Origin: Pseudoalteromonas sp. EB27
GTDB lineage: Bacteria; Pseudomonadota; Gammaproteobacteria; Enterobacterales; Alteromonadaceae
Assembly (NCBI RefSeq): GCF_001974875.1
Contig: NZ_MTQD01000015.1
Coordinates: 1 to 64,000 of the forward strand
DNA: 64,000 nucleotides
Reading direction: 5' to 3'
The position numbers and the translations under genes were made by a program. How positions within the stretch are numbered: position 1 is the stretch's first letter; every line of letters begins with the position of its first letter. Below are positions 24,639 through 32,792 of this stretch, piece by piece. The notes under the pieces are model-generated. The model saw only the letters and a program-made list of their open reading frames with translations. It had not been told where the DNA came from and did no database searches.

Positions 24639-27074
24639 ATGAGAGCTAAAAAGTCCGTCTTAAGCTTGGCAGTCACGTTAGCAATGACAACCGGTTTAGC
24701 GCTTAGCGCGCAGGTACATGCGCAGCAAGAGCAAACCGAACAAGAACAACAAAAAACAGAAACAGCTAAAAACGATACGTTTGAAAAAATAGTCGTTACT
24801 TCACAAAAAAGAACGCAAAGTTTAAACGAAGTACCTGTTGCGGTATCGGTACTTAATAGCGATCAAATTAATTCAGCTTTTGCTAATAACATGGAAGGCT
24901 TACAGTCACTTGTCCCTTCAGTTAGCTTTAGAAAAGGCACCACAACCCGTAACTCAGCGCTAACAGTGCGCGGTATTGGTACTATTTCATTTAGTATTGC
25001 TGCCGAGCCAAGTGTAGCAACTGTTGTTGATGGCGTGGTGCTTGGCCGCTCGGGTCAAGCATTTGCCGATTTATACGACGTAGACCGCATTGAAGTATTA
25101 CGCGGGCCACAAGGTACATTGTTTGGTAAAAACGCCTCAGCAGGTGTGGTAAACATAACAACAAAAGATCCCTCGTACGACACAACAGGCAGCGTAGAAA
25201 CCTCGTTTTATCAAGATAACGAATACCGTTTTAAAGGCGTTATAAGCGGCGGTTTAACCGACGACCTAGCGGCAAGCCTAACGGTATTTAAAGGTAAATT
25301 TGACGGTTACATTGATAACGTTTACAACAACGAAAAAGTAAACGGTTACGACCGTGAAGGTGCACGTGCTGTATTTAAATACGAGCCAGAGGATGACTTA
25401 AGCGTAAAATTTATTGCTGAATTTTATAACGCTGACGATGATTGTTGTGCCGACTTAGAAGCACTACCAAGTGGCCGTAATCCAGATTCAAAATCAGTAC
25501 CAAATAGTAACGGTATTGTTGATGGCGTAGCCGATATTGATTTAGACCAACGCAGCGTTGATCACGATTACGAGTCGCGGACAATTGACGAACATAGCGC
25601 GTTTTCGGTACAGGTTGATAAAACAATTGGCGACTATACATATACTTCAATTACTGCACAGCGTTCGTGGGATAACACAGAGTACCGTGAAGGCGACTTT
25701 ACCTCTATTGCTGGCGACAGCAGCGAGCCGGTATTTGACGCGCCGTTTCAATTACACGATTTAGGTGCACAGCAATGGGATCAGTTTTCGCAAGAATTTA
25801 GAGTTACATCAAACCTAGCTGGGCCATTTAACTATGTTGCTGGCTTATTTTATTGGAACATGGATTCACAACGTAACTTTACTCGCGATGCTAGTTGTCA
25901 AAATAATGGTGGCCAGCTTGATAGCGCAATGGCTTTTTACGCGCAAAATAACTTATCGGGCGCTGAGCTTGATACAGCGCTTGCTGATTTAGAAGGTTAC
26001 ACACAAGGCCTAGGTGTTAGCTGTAACGCAAACGATATTGTATCGGCCACTGCTTTTATGAGCACAGAATTTAATAACTGGGCCGCTTTTGCCGATGGTA
26101 CTTACGATTTATCTGAAGATTTACGCGTATTATTTGGTATTCGTTACACCGACGATGAAGTGTCGTACACGCATCGCCGTGTAAGTAATGATGTGTATGG
26201 CCGCACCGGTGTAGGCGTGCGCCCAGCAACACTTAATACAGATGATGAAGGCAAAGCCGAAGAAACCAACGTATCGGGTCGTTTAGGTATGCAATACGAT
26301 TTAGGCGATGGCCAAATGATATACGGCACTTACTCGCAAGGTTACAAAGGCCCTGGTTTTAATATTTATTATAACTTTAACCCAGACACCGATAGCCGCG
26401 AAATAGCACCTGAAGAGTCTGACGCTTATGAAATAGGCTACAAATACGCAAGCCGCGAATTTGTATTTAACATGGCTCTTTTCAGAACCGAAATTGAAGG
26501 CTTTCAAGCTAACAACTTTGACTGTTCAGACGGCACTTGTATTACGCGCTTAACCAATGCGGGTGATGTAAGTACGCAAGGTGTTGAAGTTGACTTTATG
26601 TGGGCTGCAACAGAGTCGCTAACGCTTACCGGTGGTGTTGCTTACATTAAAGCTGAAATTGACGAGTTTAATTGTCCGGCAGAGGTAGCCGCAGGTTCAT
26701 GTACTGACCGCTCAGGTTTAGATGTACCATTTTCGCCAGATTTAAAATACTCACTAACGGCTGACTACTTTATTGAAACCGACCATGGCTTTAACGTACA
26801 TATAAATGGCTCTTACATTTACACCGACGAGCAATACTCAGACCTACCAGACAACGTAGGCGAATTTAACCCAGCCGCTTTGTTACCAGATTTCGGTATT
26901 TTAAATGCAAGTGTGGGTTTATCGTTTAAAGATGACGCGTTTAGAGTGTCGCTTATTGCTAAAAACTTAACCGATGAAAGCTACGCAACTACCTACAGTG
27001 GCGATAACTTCCGTTACCAAATACCACGTGATGCTGAGCGCTACTTTGGAGTATCGTTTAAAGCACGTTTTTAA
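24639..27074 (+). CDS. TonB-dependent receptor of the glycoside locus
   Basis: The 811-residue outer-membrane receptor has a signal peptide ending VHAQQ, a TonB box region (FEKIVVTSQKRTQSLNEVPVAVSVL), a plug (LTVRGIGTISFS, VEVLRGPQGTLFGKNASAGVVNI) and a barrel ending FGVSFKARF. I chose ATG 24639 because GGAG precedes it at good spacing and the signal peptide starts there; an upstream in-frame ATG at 24591 has no ribosome site. It belongs to the receptor type common for oligosaccharides in Alteromonadales. Operator C links it to the GH31-symporter unit, so it would bring the glycoside across the outer membrane. Confidence 0.9.
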   Translation: MRAKKSVLSLAVTLAMTTGLALSAQVHAQQEQTEQEQQKTETAKNDTFEKIVVTSQKRTQSLNEVPVAVSVLNSDQINSAFANNMEGLQSLVPSVSFRKGTTTRNSALTVRGIGTISFSIAAEPSVATVVDGVVLGRSGQAFADLYDVDRIEVLRGPQGTLFGKNASAGVVNITTKDPSYDTTGSVETSFYQDNEYRFKGVISGGLTDDLAASLTVFKGKFDGYIDNVYNNEKVNGYDREGARAVFKYEPEDDLSVKFIAEFYNADDDCCADLEALPSGRNPDSKSVPNSNGIVDGVADIDLDQRSVDHDYESRTIDEHSAFSVQVDKTIGDYTYTSITAQRSWDNTEYREGDFTSIAGDSSEPVFDAPFQLHDLGAQQWDQFSQEFRVTSNLAGPFNYVAGLFYWNMDSQRNFTRDASCQNNGGQLDSAMAFYAQNNLSGAELDTALADLEGYTQGLGVSCNANDIVSATAFMSTEFNNWAAFADGTYDLSEDLRVLFGIRYTDDEVSYTHRRVSNDVYGRTGVGVRPATLNTDDEGKAEETNVSGRLGMQYDLGDGQMIYGTYSQGYKGPGFNIYYNFNPDTDSREIAPEESDAYEIGYKYASREFVFNMALFRTEIEGFQANNFDCSDGTCITRLTNAGDVSTQGVEVDFMWAATESLTLTGGVAYIKAEIDEFNCPAEVAAGSCTDRSGLDVPFSPDLKYSLTADYFIETDHGFNVHINGSYIYTDEQYSDLPDNVGEFNPAALLPDFGILNASVGLSFKDDAFRVSLIAKNLTDESYATTYSGDNFRYQIPRDAERYFGVSFKARF

Positions 27075-27106
27075 TGTTTAAATAATTTTCTTAATAATTT
27101 CCCTAC

Positions 27107-27138
27107 AAGCGCAACGTTTTACACGTTGCGCTTTTTTT
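27107..27138 (+). terminator. Terminator of the TonB receptor gene
   Basis: AAGCGCAACGT / ACGTTGCGCTT 11-bp stem followed by seven T, ~32 nt past the receptor stop. Confidence 0.92.
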
Positions 27139-27160
27139 GTGACTTATCTTTGTAATAGTT

Positions 27161-27178
27161 TAGTCATTTTACTTTCAT
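27161..27178 (+). promoter_or_regulatory. Candidate Pho box
   Basis: TAGTCAT-TTTA-CTTTCAT matches the PhoB consensus CTGTCAT-N4-CTGTCAT at 11 of 14 repeat positions with exact 4-base spacing, ~105 bp before the first alkaline phosphatase start. Confidence 0.6.
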
Positions 27179-27283
27179 TAAAATTACCTTTATCAGTCAC
27201 ATCTGTTTTCTATAGTGCAGCGGTTGATCTTTTTTGTGTTTACACATTTCAAAAAAATAACCACTAAACAATGGGAATTACGG

Positions 27284-28873
27284 ATGAAAATTAAAAAAGT
27301 CGCTGCGGCAATCGCGCTAACGTTTACGTTTAGCGCAGTGAGCCATGCTGATGTACTACCGCAAAGCCAAACAGACAGCAGCTGGTATAGCGCTGCGCAA
27401 ACTAAATTAACAACAAAAACAGCACAAGCGCAGGCTACACAAGCCACTAAAGCTAAAAACGTCATTTTATTTGTGGGCGATGGCATGGGTATTTCTACTC
27501 TTACTGCCGCGCGTATTTTGCAAGGGCAGCGTAATAACCAATCTGGCGAAGAAGGTTATTTAAGCTTTGAAGAGTTCCCATACTCTGCACAAGTTAAAAC
27601 GTATAACGTAGATGCTCAAACGCCCGATTCAGCAGGCACGATGACGGCTATTATTTCGGGTGTAAAAACCGATGTGGGCGTTATTGGTGTAGATGAAGAT
27701 ATTGAACGCGGCGTGTGTTCAACAGTAGCAGGTAATGAGCTAATTACCGCGACCGAATTAGCTGAAATTAAAGGGCTATCTACCGGTATTATTTCTACAG
27801 CACGTATTACTCATGCAACTCCTGCTGCAACGTATGCTAAATCGGCTGACCGTAACTGGGAAGATGTATCAGATATGCCTGAAGATGCCGTAACGGGTGG
27901 CTGTGAAGACATTGCATCGCAACTGGTTAACTTTGAAAAAAACCTAGAAGCACGATTTGTAGGTACCGACGTAGACGGTCTGGATTTTGTAATGGGTGGC
28001 GGTCGTCGTCACTTTTTACCAAAAGACGAAACAGCTAACTCAACAGACGCAGTAAGCGCTATAGAAGGCGACCGTACTGACGAGCGCAACCTAGTAACTG
28101 AGTGGCAAACACAATACCCAGATGCTACGTACGTAATGGATCAAACAGGCTTTGATTCAATTGCAGATGACGCAACTAAAGTATTTGGTTTATTTAACGA
28201 ATCCCACATGCAATACGAAGCTGACCGCGCAAACGATGTAGCGGGCGAGCCTTCGCTTACCGATATGACCACTAAAGCAATTGAAGTGCTTGGTAAAAAC
28301 GATAATGGATTTTTCTTAACGGTTGAGTCGGGTCGAATTGACCACGCGCACCATGCGGGTAATGCATACAACGCGCTTAACGACACCATTGAGTTTGCTA
28401 AAGCCGTGCAAGCAGCGGTAGATAACACCAATCCAGAAGAAACCCTTATTTTAGTAACCGCCGATCACAGCCATGTATTTACTATTGCAGGCTACCCTAA
28501 GCGTGGCAATCCAATTTTGGGTCAAGTAGTTGCAGTAGGCGAAACTACTCCAAGCCTAGCTGCCGACGATATGCCGTACACCACAGTAGGTTACGCAAAT
28601 GGTTTAGGTTTTAGAAACTTGGGCAGTGAGACTGATGCGGATGCAAGTTACACAAGTGCTGCTGTTGCAGGGCGTGTTGAGCTAAATGGCGTTGATACAA
28701 CGACCCCAGGTTTTCACCAAGAAGCAACTGTACCAATGGGCTCAGAAACACACGCGGGTGAAGATATTTCACTGCATGCAAAAGGTCCAGGTGCTCAGCT
28801 AGCACAAGGCGTAATTGAACAAAACGTTGTGTTTCATCTAATTAATCAAGCTCTTGAACTAACTCAGCAATAA
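27284..28873 (+). CDS. Alkaline phosphatase (PhoA-type), first of tandem pair
   Basis: The 529-residue periplasmic enzyme removes phosphate from phosphomonoesters using zinc and magnesium. It has a signal peptide (MKIKKVAAAIALTFTFSAVSHA), the metal motif VGDGMGIST, the nucleophile Ser116 in PDSAGT, and metal-binding His/Asp in ESGRIDHAHHAGN and VTADHSH. I chose ATG 27284 because GGAATTACGG precedes it and it starts the signal peptide; an in-frame start at 27215 would put 23 extra residues before it. It has an upstream Pho box and overlaps the next phosphatase gene by one base or 11 bases short of it, so both are co-transcribed. Confidence 0.93.
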   Translation: MKIKKVAAAIALTFTFSAVSHADVLPQSQTDSSWYSAAQTKLTTKTAQAQATQATKAKNVILFVGDGMGISTLTAARILQGQRNNQSGEEGYLSFEEFPYSAQVKTYNVDAQTPDSAGTMTAIISGVKTDVGVIGVDEDIERGVCSTVAGNELITATELAEIKGLSTGIISTARITHATPAATYAKSADRNWEDVSDMPEDAVTGGCEDIASQLVNFEKNLEARFVGTDVDGLDFVMGGGRRHFLPKDETANSTDAVSAIEGDRTDERNLVTEWQTQYPDATYVMDQTGFDSIADDATKVFGLFNESHMQYEADRANDVAGEPSLTDMTTKAIEVLGKNDNGFFLTVESGRIDHAHHAGNAYNALNDTIEFAKAVQAAVDNTNPEETLILVTADHSHVFTIAGYPKRGNPILGQVVAVGETTPSLAADDMPYTTVGYANGLGFRNLGSETDADASYTSAAVAGRVELNGVDTTTPGFHQEATVPMGSETHAGEDISLHAKGPGAQLAQGVIEQNVVFHLINQALELTQQ

Positions 28874-28884
28874 TGGCGGCTAAC

Positions 28885-30675
28885 ATGAACAAATTAACAG
28901 TACTTTCTTTAGCAGTAATGGTCGCGCTAGCAGGTTGCTCGAGTGACGATAACAAAAATGAAAATAATATTATTGCAGTAGATAACGCTATTGCAGTGGG
29001 CTCTGATCAGTGCATTAATGGCGGTGTAGAGACTCAAGTAGGCGCAGATACCAATAATAACGACGTGCTAGACAGCGACGAAGTTAACTCAACTAATTTA
29101 GTGTGTAATGCACCTGCAACGTCGTTAACAAGCGAGCAGTTAGCCTCACTTACTAGCAATACTTGGTTTAGTGAAGCACAAACAAAATTGGGTGCTGCAC
29201 AAACAGCCAGTAGCAACATTGTTACTGAATCCGGCAAAGCTAAAAACGTTATTTTATTTGTGGGCGATGGTATGGGTATTTCTACCATAACCGCAGCACG
29301 TATTTTAGCGGGTCAGCTAGAGGGCGAAATGGGTGAAGAGCACCAGTTAAGCTTTGAAACTATGCCTTTTTCGGGCTTTGTAAAAACGTACAACGTAGAT
29401 GCGCAAACGCCAGATTCGGCAGGAACTATGACCGCAATGGCATCGGGTGTTAAAACCGACGCGGGCGTTTTAGGTATAGATGAAGCGGTTGAACGTGGTA
29501 ATTGTGCATCAGGCAAAGGGCACGAACTAGTTACCTCGTTAGAGCTTGCTGAAATTGCAGGCAAAGCAACAGGAATTATTTCTACAGCGCGTATTACTCA
29601 CGCAACACCAGCTGCAACGTATGCTAAATCGGCAGAGCGTAATTGGGAAGATATCTCCGATATGCCAGAAAGTGCCGCAACGTGTGAAGATATTGCATCG
29701 CAACTAGTTAACTTTGAAGCCAACCTAGAAGCACGCTTTAGTGGTGTTGATGTAGACGGTATTGACGTAGTAATGGGCGGCGGTCGTCGTCACTTTTTAC
29801 CAAAAGATGCCACGTTTAACTCAGCCGATGCAGTAAGTGCTGTTGAAGGGGATAGAACCGATAACCGCGACTTAACTGCAGAGTGGAAAACGCAATATCC
29901 AAATGGTACTTACGTAATGGATCAAACCGGTTTTGATGCAATAAGTGACGACGCCACTAAAGTGTTTGGCTTATTTAACGAGTCCCACATGCAATACGAA
30001 GCTGACCGTGCAAACGATGTTGCAGGCGAACCTTCGCTTTCACAAATGACCGAAAAAGCAATAAACGTGCTTGATAACAACGAGCAAGGTTTTTTCTTAA
30101 CGGTTGAGTCGGGTCGAATTGACCACGCGCATCATGCGGGTAACGCTTATAACGCGTTAAACGACACTATTGAGCTTGCTAAAGCCGTTAAAGTGGCGAT
30201 GGAAAACACCAACCCAGAAGAAACACTCATAGTTGTAACAGCCGATCACAGCCATGTATTTACCATTGCCGGTTACCCTAAACGCGGTAACCCAATTTTA
30301 GGTAAAGTGGTTGCCGTGGGCGAAACTGAGCCAAGCCTCGCTGCCGACGATATGCCTTATACAACTGTTGGCTACACTAATGGTTTAGGTTACAGAGATT
30401 TAGGTGATGAAACCAATGCCGATGCATCTTACTTAGCCGCACCGGTAACAGGGCGTGTTGATTTAAGCGATGTTGATACAACAACACCGGGTTTTCACCA
30501 AGAGTCGTTAGTACCACTTGGCTCAGAAACACATGCCGGTGAAGATGTTGGCGTTTATGCAATGGGCCCAGGTGCACACTTGGTAACAGGCACAAACGAG
30601 CAAAGCTTTTTATTCCATGTAATGGACTTTGCCGCTGACTTTGTAAAAACAGCAGACGAAAAACTAGCGCAATAA
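28885..30675 (+). CDS. Alkaline phosphatase, lipoprotein form, second of tandem pair
   Basis: The 596-residue enzyme is a close paralogue of the upstream phosphatase, sharing long identical blocks (HATPAATYAKSA, MGGGRRHFLPKD, VTADHSHVFTIAGYPKRGNP) and nucleophile Ser178 in PDSAGT. It differs by a lipobox (LAGC), predicting membrane anchoring, and a ~45-residue spacer (CINGG, GADTNNNDVLDSDEV, VC) like the small Cys-Asp domain seen in Vibrio and Shewanella lipoproteins. I chose ATG 28885, with GGCGG upstream and a proper lipoprotein signal; an ATG at 28873 overlapping the previous stop codon is possible. The pair probably gives soluble and anchored phosphatases. Confidence 0.92.
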   Translation: MNKLTVLSLAVMVALAGCSSDDNKNENNIIAVDNAIAVGSDQCINGGVETQVGADTNNNDVLDSDEVNSTNLVCNAPATSLTSEQLASLTSNTWFSEAQTKLGAAQTASSNIVTESGKAKNVILFVGDGMGISTITAARILAGQLEGEMGEEHQLSFETMPFSGFVKTYNVDAQTPDSAGTMTAMASGVKTDAGVLGIDEAVERGNCASGKGHELVTSLELAEIAGKATGIISTARITHATPAATYAKSAERNWEDISDMPESAATCEDIASQLVNFEANLEARFSGVDVDGIDVVMGGGRRHFLPKDATFNSADAVSAVEGDRTDNRDLTAEWKTQYPNGTYVMDQTGFDAISDDATKVFGLFNESHMQYEADRANDVAGEPSLSQMTEKAINVLDNNEQGFFLTVESGRIDHAHHAGNAYNALNDTIELAKAVKVAMENTNPEETLIVVTADHSHVFTIAGYPKRGNPILGKVVAVGETEPSLAADDMPYTTVGYTNGLGYRDLGDETNADASYLAAPVTGRVDLSDVDTTTPGFHQESLVPLGSETHAGEDVGVYAMGPGAHLVTGTNEQSFLFHVMDFAADFVKTADEKLAQ

Positions 30676-30713
30676 ATACCGGCTAGTTATAAATTTAGTT
30701 AAATATATCTAAA

Positions 30714-30745
30714 TAAAAAACCCCGCATACTGTGCGGGGTTTTTG
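30714..30745 (+). terminator. Terminator of the phosphatase operon
   Basis: AAAAACCCCGCA / TGCGGGGTTTTT stem with tact loop and T run, ~40 nt after the stop. Confidence 0.93.
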
Positions 30746-30814
30746 TCATTAAACTGACATTTATAATCGTTATGTTATTGCCATAAACTTGAAATATAAA
30801 TAAGAGATAGCTAA

Positions 30815-31528
30815 ATGAAAAAAGCGTTATTAATAATTGCCACGCTTGTAAGTACAAGTAGCTTTGCCTCGCAATGTGATATTGATGCCAAGCATTTAAA
30901 AGCGGATTATAAAATTACCAACAGCCATAAAGCGCAGCAAAGTAGCGAGTCACTTACCCTTTGGCGAAACAATCAGCAAGTAGCGCATCAAAGTGAAGTA
31001 ATAACCGAGCTTTGGCAGCACTTAGCTAATAATCAAATTCGCCCAATTCGCTATTTTAATGCCCAGCAACGCGGTATTGAATACCAACCATCTGAAGTAC
31101 GCGGCGTACAAAATTGGAGTGCTAAAAGTCAGCTGGTGGATAACCATCTAATCGAAAAAATGACCCTAGTAAGCACACAAGGCACAGGCTGTGATGAAGT
31201 AAAAAACTATACCTTGAGCGAAAATGGCAACGATTTTACCCTCGCCTTTTTTACGCATTCAAAATTAGTAAAAACATTTAGTACGAGTAATAAAAAAAGC
31301 CAAACAACGACCTTACTTAGCCTTAATAATGTAAGTACTGATGAGTCATTAATTAGTGCTCAATTTGCACAGTGGGATCGCTTTCAAACCACCGACTACG
31401 CCGACATTGGCGATAACGAAGGCGACCCATTTTTAGCTAAAATGATAAACCTTGGTTTTATAGAACACAGCGCAACAGGTTTTTATAACCAGCAGGGCGA
31501 GGCTATTCAAGGCGGGCATCACCACTAG
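30815..31528 (+). CDS. Secreted protein of unknown function
   Basis: I do not recognise a family. The 237-residue protein has a clear signal peptide (MKKALLIIATLVSTSSFAS) and then CDIDAKHL, with a second cysteine near residue 129 (GTGCDEV), so one disulfide is possible in the periplasm. The sequence is rich in Ser, Gln and Asn and ends in GGHHH, a possible metal-binding tail. It has its own ATG with a weak AGAGATAG ribosome site. It stands between the phosphatase terminator and the nuclease gene, and no operon partner is evident. It has the look of a conserved hypothetical of Alteromonadales, from style alone. Confidence 0.75.
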   Translation: MKKALLIIATLVSTSSFASQCDIDAKHLKADYKITNSHKAQQSSESLTLWRNNQQVAHQSEVITELWQHLANNQIRPIRYFNAQQRGIEYQPSEVRGVQNWSAKSQLVDNHLIEKMTLVSTQGTGCDEVKNYTLSENGNDFTLAFFTHSKLVKTFSTSNKKSQTTTLLSLNNVSTDESLISAQFAQWDRFQTTDYADIGDNEGDPFLAKMINLGFIEHSATGFYNQQGEAIQGGHHH

Positions 31529-31799
31529 GTGTTTAAATGTTGTGGTTCATAGCTAAAAAATGACAAGCGGCTATGAGCTACAAGCTAGTATTCAAAAGTA
31601 GATTAATTTAAGCCATTCCCACCCAAGTAATACAACAAACACTTTCCCATTTTTAGAAAATACACACCATCAGCCGCATAATATTTATAGTTGGTAATAA
31701 CTTACACTATTTGATATTAATAGAAGTTTACACAATAAGGACATTTGTGAAAGTATGGAATGTTCTCCGATAGAGCTGCTATGGTGCAAAGGAGTATTC

Positions 31800-32717
31800 A
31801 TGTCCCCTATAGATAAAATATACCACGAAATATTTGGAAAATACCCGACTAAAGCAGGGACTTCGTACGAAATGCTATCATGTATTGCTGAGCATTTAAT
31901 GAATCAAGGTGACGTCAAACACGATGATAAAATAAGAGGGGCATTCTCAAGTTCTCTTTATCAAATAGATGTTTTGTCGGATGACGGTAAAGACAAATCC
32001 ATGGGAGAGGCAAAAGATTACACCATACAAAATAAAAAGGTTGGCCGTGGAGATCTGCAAAAGCTTGGTGGAGCACTGCCAGATCTTCCTAGTGTTACGA
32101 AAGGTAAATTCTTTTCAGCAACAGGCTATACAAGTCCTGCTAAAAAATATGCAGCTGCAAGCGAGAACTTCCCATTAGGAAAACCAATTGAAATATTTGA
32201 GTTTAGGCCAAGTACGAAAACTGACGAAGAAGGGACTATACAAACAATTGTAATCCATATGCACTTTATTATACCTAAGGCACAACAAGGTATATGGAAA
32301 CCACACTTTACAGAATCTGGTGTGAAAGCATGTAAGGCGTTAATGGCTGAAGGAGAAACCACGTTTCAATATAGTCTTAAATTAGAAAGTTTCTATGATG
32401 CTCAAGGCATCGAAACTCTCACACTTCATGAGCTGACAAGCCAAAATTATGGCGAAGTTAATTCAGAAACAAAATCAGCCCATGGCTCTTTTATTCTAAA
32501 AGGTCATCATATACCTATTGAGAATGTATTAGCTGAGTTAAGAGGGCTCGAGTATGAAATCCCTCATAGTGAAATTCATGAAACAATGGAAATTACAGAC
32601 AACAGCAAGTGTCGCTTTGTAGTTAAGGATACTGAAGGTAAAATAGTTAGGTTTATCACCGATGAGCAAATAAAAGAATATAGCTTTAATGAGTCAGGTC
32701 AGCTTTTAGCACCATAA
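31800..32717 (+). CDS. Orphan PD-(D/E)xK (Mrr-like) restriction endonuclease-like protein
   Basis: The 305-residue protein shows a PD-(D/E)xK nuclease core in its first ~140 residues: conserved E24, D57 (SLYQIDVLSDD), and E70-x-K72 (MGEAKDY), followed by VGRGDLQKLGGALPD and FFSATGYTSPAKKYAAA, as in Mrr-type and related type IV restriction enzymes. The C-terminal ~160 residues are not recognised. ATG 31800 is chosen because AAAGGAG lies at ideal spacing; the in-frame ATG at 31755 has none. No methylase, helicase or second defence gene is adjacent, so it is either a single-protein restriction factor or a remnant. Target DNA or modification is unknown. Confidence 0.78.
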   Translation: MSPIDKIYHEIFGKYPTKAGTSYEMLSCIAEHLMNQGDVKHDDKIRGAFSSSLYQIDVLSDDGKDKSMGEAKDYTIQNKKVGRGDLQKLGGALPDLPSVTKGKFFSATGYTSPAKKYAAASENFPLGKPIEIFEFRPSTKTDEEGTIQTIVIHMHFIIPKAQQGIWKPHFTESGVKACKALMAEGETTFQYSLKLESFYDAQGIETLTLHELTSQNYGEVNSETKSAHGSFILKGHHIPIENVLAELRGLEYEIPHSEIHETMEITDNSKCRFVVKDTEGKIVRFITDEQIKEYSFNESGQLLAP

Positions 32718-32792
32718 CTAGCCAATTATTTATTTGCCTCCTAACGAGGCAATACCATCATTTACCAACAATACAAACCTAACCGCCTAAAT

